From: Guyparkeria hydrothermalis
GTDB taxonomy: Bacteria > Pseudomonadota > Gammaproteobacteria > Halothiobacillales > Halothiobacillaceae
DNA: 64,000 nt
Direction: 5' to 3'
Assembly: GCF_023555375.1 (NCBI RefSeq)
Contig: NZ_JAJSEE010000004.1
Coordinates: forward strand, 225,976-289,975
Shown: piece after piece, positions 18,186 through 26,066 of the stretch
How the letters are laid out: each line of letters begins with the position of its first letter
How positions within the stretch are numbered: position 1 is the first letter of the stretch
The notes under the pieces: model-generated
What the model saw: only the letters and a program-made list of their open reading frames with translations
Told to the model about the DNA's origin: nothing
Database searches by the model: none
Made by a program: the position numbers and the translations under genes

Positions 18186-18189
18186 CTAG

Positions 18190-18455
18190 GGAAGGTCTGC
18201 ACGAATCGATGACGTCTCTGCGGGATCTCCAAGGGCCCAGATGCAAGGCGCAGCCCGCCGTGAAGGGCCGTCGCCCTTTACAAGGGCTGCAACGCCGCAG
18301 ATGGGCCCTTGGAGGCCCGCCCGGTCGGGGCCCGCGGGTTTGCCCGCACTCGTCGTTGCCGTCCCTCGATGGGCAATGAGCCCGCCTTCGGTCCGGCGCC
18401 TTGATTGCGAACAAACCCGCGAGCCAGAGATGCCATCGATTCGTGCAAACCTTCC
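18190..18455 (+). mobile_element. 266-bp IS5-like MITE, type A, copy 2
   Basis: Begins GGAAGGTCTGCACGAATCG and ends with the complement CGATTCGTGCAAACCTTCC. It is flanked by CTAG (18186-18189) and CTAA (18456-18459). It is the same length, arm order and type as the copy at 1590. Relative to that copy, the ends changed on both sides together (AC/GT became GG/CC, and GATTC/GAATC became GAATC/GATTC), so base pairing of the terminal stem is kept. It lies between fhuF and its likely promoter and would be transcribed as part of the fhuF leader. Confidence 0.9.
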
Positions 18456-18483
18456 CTAAAGCGCTGATCGTATCGGATCACCT

Positions 18484-18510
18484 ATCTACATGCAAACCAT
18501 TCGCATTTCG
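18484..18510 (-). promoter_or_regulatory. Fur-like promoter of fhuFCDB, displaced by the mobile element
   Basis: On the minus strand ATGCGAATGGTTTGCAT is a near-perfect palindrome, followed by GTAGATA (likely -10). AATGGTTTGCATGTAGAT shares 15 of 18 bases with the receptor promoter at 11157-11174. It is about 355 bases from the fhuF start, with the 266-bp element in between. The function is inferred from position and similarity. Confidence 0.6.
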
Positions 18511-18630
18511 TTTATCCATCGTGTGCCACGCAGCAGAAATGCCGCCGCTCGCCCCGGACGGCGGCGCGACGAACGCCGAGGAACCGTGGTCGAGGTGACG
18601 AATCCCGATTCCTCGGCCATGATCTGCCAA

Positions 18631-18655
18631 GGAAACGTTGCACGAATGCCATGCC
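18631..18655 (+). repeat. decayed left end of the 266-bp element family, overlapping a gene start
   Basis: GGAAACGTTGCACGAATGCC and the next bases match the type B terminal repeat with about four changes, preceded by CCAA. No right end follows. The ATG of the Mut7-C gene lies inside it. Confidence 0.6.
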
Positions 18656-19139
18656 CCAACCCCGCTTTCTCTGCGATGAAATGCTCCAGCGTCTGGGCCG
18701 CTGGCTGCGGGCAGCCGGCTACGACACGGCCATTGCCACGAGCGGCAGCGACGATCGCGCCCTGGTCGAGCAGGCCCGCGACCAATCGCGCTGGCTGATC
18801 ACACGAGACCGGCATCTGGCCCGCTTTCGAAACGGCGACGGCCGCGTCGTCTTGCTCGGCGCCAACGACACGCCGCAGCTGGCCGCCGAGCTGAGCGAAC
18901 GCTTCGCCATCGACTGGCTGCACCGCCCGTTCTCACGTTGCCTGGACTGCAACACGTCCCTGGTCCCGGCCACGCTCGACCAACTCGAGCAGGTTCCTCC
19001 CGAGGCCCTGTCGATCGAGAGGGCGGGCTGGTACTGCCCCACCTGCGACAAGGTGCTCTGGCGAGGCAGCCACGTCCGGCGGATGCGTCACACGCTGGAG
19101 AATTTCGCCAGGGGTGACTGGCGCATCGCCACCGACTGA
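18651..19139 (+). CDS. Mut7-C RNase domain protein (PIN-like fold with zinc ribbon)
   Basis: 162-aa protein of the Mut7-C/DUF82 family, a PIN-like domain followed by a zinc ribbon. It starts FLCDEMLQRLGRWLRAAGYD, with the conserved acidic residue, then has LITRDRHLARF (second acidic site). The ribbon is formed by CLDC near residue 102 and CPTC near residue 128. RNase activity is predicted for the family, but bacterial substrates are not known to me. The start codon lies inside a remnant terminal repeat of the 266-bp element family, with AAGGAA upstream. An ATG five bases earlier is in another frame. The gene appears to be transcribed alone. Confidence 0.88.
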   Translation: MPQPRFLCDEMLQRLGRWLRAAGYDTAIATSGSDDRALVEQARDQSRWLITRDRHLARFRNGDGRVVLLGANDTPQLAAELSERFAIDWLHRPFSRCLDCNTSLVPATLDQLEQVPPEALSIERAGWYCPTCDKVLWRGSHVRRMRHTLENFARGDWRIATD

Positions 19140-19251
19140 CCTCGCCCGTTCACGGCGACACCCGTGACACCAGACCGACGACCACCCGTCATTCAGCCTG
19201 AATTCAGACGCGGCTGGTTCAATGCGACGCATACCTTACCCGGAGATGGTC

Positions 19252-20484
19252 ATGCGACGCCTTCAATCTGCCCTGCAATCCGGCCTGGTCCTGTTCGCCC
19301 TTTCAGGGGTGGTGCCATTCGCACACGCCATGGAAACCTTGGCCGTCGATGCAGACCTGAGCCTGGCCGAGGTGACAGCGGCCACCCTGGCTCATAGCCC
19401 CGAAAACGAACGGTTCGAGGCTCAGCGTGCGTACGCCGATGCGCTCGGCCAGCGCGCTGGAAACCCGCTCGACGGGCCACCGTCGGTGGGCTTCTCCCAT
19501 CAGAGCGACGCGCTGGGCACCGACACCGGTATGCGCGAATGGCAAGGCTCGATCGAGCTCCCGCTGCGCCGCCCCGGCCTGCAGGCGGCCGCCGAGCGCC
19601 AGGCCGAGGGACGGCTTTCGGCCACCGAGCAGCAATCCACTGCCTGGCGACTGCAGATCGCCGGCCAGGTCCGCCAACTGCTCGCCCGCCTGGCCGAAGC
19701 CGACGCGCAGGTGACACTGGCAGAACGGGCCTTCGCGACCGCCAAGGAACTGCAATCGCAGATCAAAAAACGCCTCGATTACGGCGATGTGCCGCGCACC
19801 CACCTGATCCTGGCCCGGGAGGAAACGCTCCAGCGGCAGGCTGACCTGCGCCAGGCGGAACTCGGCCGGGCCCAGGTTGCCGAGGAATACCGCCGCGTCA
19901 CCGGCCTGAGCGTCCGCCCCGCCGACTGGACCGAGTCACCGGCCGATGCCATTCCCTTCCAGCAACACCCCGCCCTCCTCGCCGCGCAGGCCGAAGTGCG
20001 TGCGGCCGAGGCCGACCGCGCGGTGGTGCGTGAACGTGGCCGATCGCAACCAACCGTGGGCATGAACATCCGCCGGGAGGAAAATGGCCGCGATGCCGTT
20101 GACAGCGTGGGCATCTCCCTTTCCCTGCCCATCCAGCTGCAGTCTCTGCGCGCACCCGAGCAGGGTCGGGCCAATGTAAATCTCGCTGAGGCCCGTTCGA
20201 CTGCTCACCTGACGGAACGTCAGATCCGCCTCGCGGTTGCCCAAGCCGAAGAGGCACTCGCCGCAGCACGGGTGGAACTCGAACAGGCCCGCGCCCACCG
20301 GGATCTTGCTGACGAAAGCCTCGCCCTGGCCCGCCGGGGCTACTCGCTGGGCGAATTCGGGCTTACCGATCTACTCCGCGTCCAGACGCGTCAACTTACC
20401 GCACAACGTCGCGCCGCGATGAGCCGGGTCCGGCTGCAGCGCAGCATTGCCGAATACAACCAGGCCAAGGGAGTCATGCCGTGA
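19252..20484 (+). CDS. TolC-family outer-membrane factor of a metal RND efflux system (CusC/CzcC-like)
   Basis: Outer-membrane and periplasmic channel of a tripartite efflux pump. A signal peptide runs to about residue 26 (VPFAHA), and the rest is long amphipathic helices typical of two TolC-type repeats. 410 aa matches the CzcC group. ATG 19252 is chosen because GGAG lies six bases before it; an in-frame ATG at 19222 has no ribosome-binding site. The stop overlaps the GTG start of the adaptor by four bases. It is the first gene of an operon running to 27394. Assignment to metal efflux rests on the HME-type pump downstream. Confidence 0.9.
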   Translation: MRRLQSALQSGLVLFALSGVVPFAHAMETLAVDADLSLAEVTAATLAHSPENERFEAQRAYADALGQRAGNPLDGPPSVGFSHQSDALGTDTGMREWQGSIELPLRRPGLQAAAERQAEGRLSATEQQSTAWRLQIAGQVRQLLARLAEADAQVTLAERAFATAKELQSQIKKRLDYGDVPRTHLILAREETLQRQADLRQAELGRAQVAEEYRRVTGLSVRPADWTESPADAIPFQQHPALLAAQAEVRAAEADRAVVRERGRSQPTVGMNIRREENGRDAVDSVGISLSLPIQLQSLRAPEQGRANVNLAEARSTAHLTERQIRLAVAQAEEALAAARVELEQARAHRDLADESLALARRGYSLGEFGLTDLLRVQTRQLTAQRRAAMSRVRLQRSIAEYNQAKGVMP

Positions 20485-21608
20485 ATCACCAGATGAAGAA
20501 AATGCTCGTTGGCGCCCTCGCAACCGCTCTCATCTCCAGTGCGAGCGTGCAGGCGGCGGATATCAACATGAGCGCGTCCCAGGTTCAGGCACTGGGTATT
20601 CAAACCGCGGCGGCCGAGCCGGCCAGCAATGTTGCCGGACAGGCCTACCCCGCCGAGGTCCGGGTGCCACCGGCCAACGAGACCGTGCTCGCCGCGCCGG
20701 TCGACGGAATGATCCAACAGGTCCGGGTGGCCGAGGGCGAGACCGTCACGCAAGGCCAGCCCGTCGCCAGCCTGCTGAGCTCGGGTCTGGTCACGCTGCA
20801 AAGCGACTACCTCGAGACACTCGCGACCCATCGCGTGGCGGCACAGGCCCTGGAACGCGACCGGTCCCTGGCGGCCGAAGGCATCATCGCCGAGCGCCGC
20901 CTCAACGAGACCCGTGGTGCGTACAACCAGTCCGATGCCCGCCTGTCCGCCCTGCGCCAGAGCCTGTCACTGGCCGGCATGAGCGACGCCGCGCTGGACA
21001 AACTCGACCAGACCCGACGTATCGACCCGGTGCTTGATCTCGTCGCCCCCCAAGACGGCACCGTGATGGAACAGATGATCACCGCTGGCGAGCGAGTCAA
21101 CGCCGCCTCTGCACTGATGCGCATCAGTGCGTTGGATACGCTCTGGCTTGAGGTGCGGCTCCCGGTCGAGCGACTCGCCGACGTGCAACCGGGTGACCGG
21201 GTGATCGTCATGGACAACGGGATACAGGCTGAGGTCATCCTGACCGGCAGCCGCATCGATCCGGATGATCAGACCGTCATGATCCGCGCCCGGGTAGAGG
21301 CTGTCGACGGCCGGTTGCGCCCAGGGCAATTCCTGCGTGTACGTCTCGAGGGCGCCGATCAGGCAAACCTGCTGCGCGTGCCAGGCGACGCGGTCATCCG
21401 CCAAGGGGGGAATTCATTCGTCTTCGTCGCGACCGACGGCGGCTTCGATGCCTACCCCGTCGAGCGACTGGGCGAATCCGATGGCCTGCTGACCGTTCGG
21501 GTGAGCGACACGGGTGACCGCCCCCCACTGTCGGCCGGCGATCAGGTGGCCGTTGACGGCGTGGCCACCATCAAGGGTGCCTGGCAAGGCATGGGGGGCG
21601 GTGAGTGA
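20481..21608 (+). CDS. RND efflux periplasmic adaptor subunit (CusB/CzcB-like)
   Basis: Membrane-fusion protein joining the RND pump to the outer-membrane factor. The signal peptide ends near SSASVQAAD. The barrel-sandwich/lipoyl half is APVDGMIQQVRVAEGETV, and its partner is LVAPQDGTVMEQMITAGERV, with a short helical hairpin between them. A beta-barrel domain follows. 375 aa. The start is GTG, overlapping the previous stop (GTGA). The stop TGA overlaps the pump ATG. No His/Met-rich metal-binding N-terminus is evident, so the metal cannot be predicted from it. Confidence 0.93.
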   Translation: MNHQMKKMLVGALATALISSASVQAADINMSASQVQALGIQTAAAEPASNVAGQAYPAEVRVPPANETVLAAPVDGMIQQVRVAEGETVTQGQPVASLLSSGLVTLQSDYLETLATHRVAAQALERDRSLAAEGIIAERRLNETRGAYNQSDARLSALRQSLSLAGMSDAALDKLDQTRRIDPVLDLVAPQDGTVMEQMITAGERVNAASALMRISALDTLWLEVRLPVERLADVQPGDRVIVMDNGIQAEVILTGSRIDPDDQTVMIRARVEAVDGRLRPGQFLRVRLEGADQANLLRVPGDAVIRQGGNSFVFVATDGGFDAYPVERLGESDGLLTVRVSDTGDRPPLSAGDQVAVDGVATIKGAWQGMGGGE

Positions 21609-24600
21609 TGTTAGCCGCACTGATCCGGTTCTCGCTTACCCAGCGCCTGTTCATCCTGTTGCTGGTCGCCCTGACGGCGGGGCTGGGCACCCGCGCCTTC
21701 CTCAATCTGCCGATCGATGCCTTCCCGGACGTATCGAACACCCAGGTCAAGATCATCATCAAGGCACCGGGCATGACGCCCGAGGAGATCGAGCAGCGCA
21801 TCACCGCACCGGTGGAAGTCGAGATGCTCGGCATTCCCGACCAGAGCATGCTCCGTTCCGTGGCCAAGTACGGCCTGACGGCAATCACCATCGACTTTGC
21901 CGAAGGCACCGACATCTACTGGGCCCGCCAGCAGGTGTCCGAACGTCTCGCCGCCGTCTGGGAGGATCTGCCGCCTGACGCGACCGGCGGCATGGGACCG
22001 ATCACCACCCCGCTGGGCGAGATGTTCATGTTCACCATCGATGGGGGCAACCTGTCGCTGGCCGAACGCCGGTCGCTGCTCGACTGGGTGATCCGTCCGG
22101 CCCTGAGGACGGTGCCGGGGGTGGCCGACGTCAATGCCCTGGGCGGACACGTCCGTACCTTCGAGGTCGAACCCGACACGGCAAGGATGAGCGCCCGCGG
22201 TGTCACGCTCGGGCAACTGCGTGATGCCCTGTCACGCAACAACAAGAACGACGGCGCGGGCCGGGTCGAGGACGGCGAGGAGGCGCTTTTGGTGCGCGTC
22301 CAGGGCGCCGTCACGCAACTGGACGATCTGCGTGAAACCGTGGTGGCGATGACGCCGGGCGGCGCGCCGATCCACGTCGCCGACGTCGCCGATGTCCAGA
22401 TCGGCAGCCTCACCCGCTACGGCGCGGTGACCAAGAACGGCGACCGCGAGGCCGTCCAGGGCCTGGTGCTGGGCCTACGGGGAGCGAATGCCCGCGAGGT
22501 CGTCGCCGGCGTGCAGGACAAGCTCGACGAGCTCGCCCCCACCTTGCCGGAAGGCGTGAGCATCGACGTCTTCTACAACCGCGGGACGCTGGTCGACCAG
22601 GCCGTGCACACCGTGACCAAGGCCCTCGAGGAGGCTATCGTCCTGGTGCTGATCCTCCTAGTGATCTTCCTGGGCAACCTGAGGGCGGCGGTGACCGTGG
22701 CCCTGATCCTGCCGCTGTCTGCCCTACTGACCTTCATTCTCATGGATCAGGTGGGAATGTCCGCCAACCTGATGAGCCTGGGCGGGCTGGCCATCGCGAT
22801 CGGCATGCTGGTCGACGCCGCCGTCGTGGTGGTCGAGAACATCGTCGCCCACCTGGGGCGGGAAAAGGAGGCCAAGTGCCTGCCCCGGTTGCACGTGATC
22901 TATCGGGCCGTGCGCGAAGTGGCCGCGCCGGTGACCGCCGGCACCCTGATCATCGTGATCGTCTTCTTGCCGCTGCTCACACTGCAGGGGCTGGAAGGCA
23001 AGCTATTCAAGCCGGTGGCGCTGACCATCGTCTTCGCCCTGGGTAGTTCACTGCTGCTCTCGCTGACGGCGATCCCGGTGATCAGCACGTTCCTGCTGCG
23101 CAATGTGCCGCACGACGAGCCGTGGCTGGTGCGCCAATTGCACAAGGCCTACACCCCGGCCCTGGCCTGGTCGCTGACCCACCCGAAAACCATCGGCGCA
23201 GCCGCCCTGCTGGCCCTGGGGGCAACGGCCGGGGCCTACACCCAGATCGGCAAGATATTCATGCCGACGATGAACGAGGGCGACGTGATCGTCCAGTTGG
23301 AGAAGCTGCCGTCGATCTCGCTCGGGCAGTCGGTCCGCATCGACAAGCGCTTCCAGCAGGCGTTGATCGAGCGCGTCCCCGAAGTCACCGGCGTGATCGC
23401 CCGCACGGGGTCCGACGAATTGGGCATGGACCCGATGGGTCTCAACGATACCGACAACTTCCTGGTGCTGAAACCGCGCGAGGAATGGCGCTTCGAGACC
23501 AAGGAGGAACTGATCGATGCCATCCGCGAGGTCCTGGCCGACTTCCCGGGCGTGGCCCATGCCTTCACCCAACCTATCGAGATGCGCGTCTCCGAGATGC
23601 TGACTGGGGTGCGCGGGGATCTGGCGATCAAGTTGTACGGCCCCGACCTTGACGTGCTCAACGAGAAGGCCCAGGCGATCGCCGAGACCGTGCGCGGTAT
23701 CGATGGTGCCTCGGATGTCTTCTATACCAGCAACGAGGGCGTGCAGTACCTGAAAATCACCGCCGACCGGCAGGCCGCCGGGCGCTATGGGCTGGCCATT
23801 GAAGAGCTACAGACCGTCTTGCGCGCGCAACTCGAGGGCAAACGCGTCGGCACGGTCTACGAGGGCATACGGCGCACACCGCTGATGATCCGCGGCAGCC
23901 GCGAGATCGCCAGTTCACCGGAAGCGATGCGCGAACTGTTGGTCAGCCTGCCCGGTGGTCAACGATTGCCCCTGTCGGCTCTGGCATCGATCGAGCGCGT
24001 CGAGGGCCCGGTTCAGGTCGAGCGCGAGCTGGGCGAGCGTTTCGTCGTGGTGGCCGCGAGCGTCGCCGGCCGCGATCTGGTCGGTTTTGTCGAGGATGCC
24101 CGCAAGGCGGTGGGCGACCAGGTATCGCTCGATACGGGTTATCGCCTCGCGTGGGGCGGCGAGTTCGAGAACCAGCAACGTGCGGCCAAGCGACTGGGGA
24201 TGGTGGTGCCGGTCTCGATCGGCCTGATCTTCCTCCTGCTGTTCACCACCTTCGGCTCGATCCGCCAGGCCATTCTGGTGCTACTGAACATCCCCTTTGC
24301 CTTGATCGGTGGCGTGTTCGGCCTGTGGATATCCGGCGAATACATGTCGGTACCGGCCTCGGTGGGCTTCATCGCCCTGCTGGGCATCGCGGTGCTCAAC
24401 GGCGTGGTGCTGGTGAGCTATTTCAACCAGTTGCGAGGGCTGGGGCTGTCGTTGCATGACACCGTGATCGAGGGGGCCAAGCGGCGCTTGCGTCCGGTGT
24501 TGATGACGGCCGCCACCGCCGCCTTCGGCCTGATCCCGCTGCTGTTCGCGACCGGGCCGGGCTCGGAGATCCAGCGGCCGCTCGCGGCGGTGGTCATCGG

Positions 24601-24706
24601 CGGGCTGGTGACCTCCACCCTGCTGACCCTGGTGCTGCTGCCCATCCTCTACCGCCGCTTCGGTGAAGCGGCACCCCAAGCCGACCGCCAGGGAGCCGAA
24701 GCATGA
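21608..24706 (+). CDS. heavy-metal efflux RND transporter, CusA/CzcA family
   Basis: Inner-membrane proton-driven pump exporting metal cations through the adaptor and TolC-like channel. 1032 aa with the RND plan of 12 helices and two large periplasmic loops. The N-terminal helix is followed by NLPIDAFPDVSNTQVKI, typical of HME-RND pumps. TM4 has the proton-relay region AIAIGMLVDAAVVVVENI, closer to CusA than to CzcA. The periplasmic FTQPIEMRVSEMLTGVRGD recalls CzcA/CnrA. The two signals disagree, so monovalent or divalent metal specificity is left open. ATG 21608 overlaps the adaptor stop; a GTG directly before it is also in frame. Confidence 0.95.
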   Translation: MLAALIRFSLTQRLFILLLVALTAGLGTRAFLNLPIDAFPDVSNTQVKIIIKAPGMTPEEIEQRITAPVEVEMLGIPDQSMLRSVAKYGLTAITIDFAEGTDIYWARQQVSERLAAVWEDLPPDATGGMGPITTPLGEMFMFTIDGGNLSLAERRSLLDWVIRPALRTVPGVADVNALGGHVRTFEVEPDTARMSARGVTLGQLRDALSRNNKNDGAGRVEDGEEALLVRVQGAVTQLDDLRETVVAMTPGGAPIHVADVADVQIGSLTRYGAVTKNGDREAVQGLVLGLRGANAREVVAGVQDKLDELAPTLPEGVSIDVFYNRGTLVDQAVHTVTKALEEAIVLVLILLVIFLGNLRAAVTVALILPLSALLTFILMDQVGMSANLMSLGGLAIAIGMLVDAAVVVVENIVAHLGREKEAKCLPRLHVIYRAVREVAAPVTAGTLIIVIVFLPLLTLQGLEGKLFKPVALTIVFALGSSLLLSLTAIPVISTFLLRNVPHDEPWLVRQLHKAYTPALAWSLTHPKTIGAAALLALGATAGAYTQIGKIFMPTMNEGDVIVQLEKLPSISLGQSVRIDKRFQQALIERVPEVTGVIARTGSDELGMDPMGLNDTDNFLVLKPREEWRFETKEELIDAIREVLADFPGVAHAFTQPIEMRVSEMLTGVRGDLAIKLYGPDLDVLNEKAQAIAETVRGIDGASDVFYTSNEGVQYLKITADRQAAGRYGLAIEELQTVLRAQLEGKRVGTVYEGIRRTPLMIRGSREIASSPEAMRELLVSLPGGQRLPLSALASIERVEGPVQVERELGERFVVVAASVAGRDLVGFVEDARKAVGDQVSLDTGYRLAWGGEFENQQRAAKRLGMVVPVSIGLIFLLLFTTFGSIRQAILVLLNIPFALIGGVFGLWISGEYMSVPASVGFIALLGIAVLNGVVLVSYFNQLRGLGLSLHDTVIEGAKRRLRPVLMTAATAAFGLIPLLFATGPGSEIQRPLAAVVIGGLVTSTLLTLVLLPILYRRFGEAAPQADRQGAEA

Positions 24707-25005
24707 ATGACGTGTTGCTGACATTGATCGCCCGCCCGGACGTCGAGGAAGTCGTGGTCGACTGGCTGCTAGTTCGCGACGAACTGTCCGGCTTTACCGG
24801 CGAGGCCGCCTGGGGCCACAGCCGGGAGCACGGCCGGTTCAACCTAGTCGAACAGGTCACGGGACGCCAGCGCCGCGCGGTGTTTCACCTGGAAATCGAG
24901 TCGGATCAGGCCCAGTCGTTGATCCAGGCCATGCGGGATGAACTCGCCGGCCTGGGTCTGCGATACTGGCTTGTGCCCGTGCACGACAGCGGAGAGATCC
25001 CATGA
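24703..25005 (+). CDS. DUF3240 family small protein of the metal efflux operon
   Basis: 100-aa cytoplasmic protein resembling DUF3240, a ferredoxin-like/PII-like small domain found next to HME-RND pumps. Visible features are VLLTLIARPDVEEVVVDWLL at the start and ALTERNATING strand/helix segments ending YWLVPVHDSGEIP. It overlaps the pump gene by four bases (ATGA) and the next gene by four bases, so it is translated with them. Its role is unknown; by analogy with PII-like proteins it could sense metal or regulate the pump, but this is inference. Confidence 0.8.
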   Translation: MNDVLLTLIARPDVEEVVVDWLLVRDELSGFTGEAAWGHSREHGRFNLVEQVTGRQRRAVFHLEIESDQAQSLIQAMRDELAGLGLRYWLVPVHDSGEIP

Positions 25006-25382
25006 ACCATACTGATAACCGGGGCGGCGAACCGATCCGCAAGGTCGTCTCGTGGCTTCGGACCGGCTTGGTCGCGGTGGCAATGCTGGCCGTTCTGGCG
25101 ATCGTGTCGTCGGCCCAGGCGGATCACAACCAGGTCTTCAAGCCGCATCAACGCGGCGAGCTCCTCTCCCTGGCCGAACTCCTTGGTCGACCCCAGGCCT
25201 TCCACCCAGGACAGATGGTGGAGGCCAAGCTCGACGAGGAGGCGCTGATATACGAGATTACCGTCTACGGCAAGGACGACCAGTACCACGAAATGCGCTT
25301 CGATGCGCGTGATGGCCGACTTCTCTCCGAACACAAGGAAACCGGGGAATTCTTTGGGAGCGGCCACCACGATGACGACTGA
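25002..25382 (+). CDS. PepSY-like exported protein of the metal efflux operon
   Basis: 126 aa. One hydrophobic segment (about residues 20-40) ending SSAQADHN acts as signal peptide or anchor. The mature part contains a single PepSY-like unit (KLDEEALIYEITVYGKDDQY, then MRFDARDGRLL). The C-terminus GSGHHDDD is rich in His and Asp and could bind metal. PepSY-like proteins often sit beside two-component systems and may modulate the sensor; here it directly precedes the response regulator. It overlaps the DUF3240 gene by four bases. The function is inferred from context only. Confidence 0.8.
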   Translation: MNHTDNRGGEPIRKVVSWLRTGLVAVAMLAVLAIVSSAQADHNQVFKPHQRGELLSLAELLGRPQAFHPGQMVEAKLDEEALIYEITVYGKDDQYHEMRFDARDGRLLSEHKETGEFFGSGHHDDD

Positions 25383-25385
25383 CTG

Positions 25386-26066
25386 ATGAGACTGCTCTTG
25401 GCCGAAGACGACGACACCCTGGGCGCCGATCTGCAGGCGCGCCTGCGCGAGCGAGGCTACGCGGTCGACTGGGTGCGCCACGGCGACGAAGCCGCCTGGC
25501 TGGGAAGGGAACACGTGCACGATCTGGTCGTGCTCGACATCGGTCTCCCCGGAAAGGACGGTCTAGCGGTACTGCACGAATGGCGTGAGAAGGGTCTGGA
25601 CTTACCGGTACTGCTGCTCACGGCCCGCGATACCTGGTTCGAGAAGGTCGAGGGGTTCGAGGCCGGGGCCGACGACTACCTCGCCAAGCCGTTCCATCTC
25701 GAGGAACTGGTCGCGCGCCTGCGGGCCCTCTCACGGCGCGTCAACAAACACCCTGCCGACCTGATAATGCAGTCGGACCACGGCCTCGTGCTCAACGAGG
25801 ACCGTCAGCAGGCGTTGGTCGAAGGCAGACCGGTGGAACTGACCGGCACCGAGTTCCGCATGCTGCGCTACTTCGTCCATCACACGGGGCACGTACTGTC
25901 GAAAAGCCGGCTGGCCGATCATCTCTACGAATTCGACGACGACCGGGATCCCAACGTGATCGAGGCCTACGTCACGCGTCTGCGCCGCAAGCTGGGTCGC
26001 GAACGGATCGAGACGCGTCGCGGTCAGGGATATGTCTTCCATCGTGATCCGCGAGAACGCTCGTGA
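25386..26066 (+). CDS. OmpR-family response regulator
   Basis: 226-aa DNA-binding regulator. The receiver domain has the acidic pocket AEDDDTLG, the phospho-acceptor Asp in VVLDIGLPGKDG (about residue 51), the conserved Thr in LLLTARD and Lys in DDYLAKPFH. The C-terminal winged helix ends in RIETRRGQGYVF. It starts three bases after the PepSY-like gene and overlaps the kinase gene by four (GTGA). It probably controls the metal-efflux operon it belongs to, as CusR/CzcR do. No operator could be identified. Confidence 0.95.
   Translation: MRLLLAEDDDTLGADLQARLRERGYAVDWVRHGDEAAWLGREHVHDLVVLDIGLPGKDGLAVLHEWREKGLDLPVLLLTARDTWFEKVEGFEAGADDYLAKPFHLEELVARLRALSRRVNKHPADLIMQSDHGLVLNEDRQQALVEGRPVELTGTEFRMLRYFVHHTGHVLSKSRLADHLYEFDDDRDPNVIEAYVTRLRRKLGRERIETRRGQGYVFHRDPRERS

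Noticed and set aside
18131..18232. N-terminal extension of fhuF
   Set aside because: The extra residues are translated repeat DNA; a strong ribosome-binding site precedes ATG 18130.
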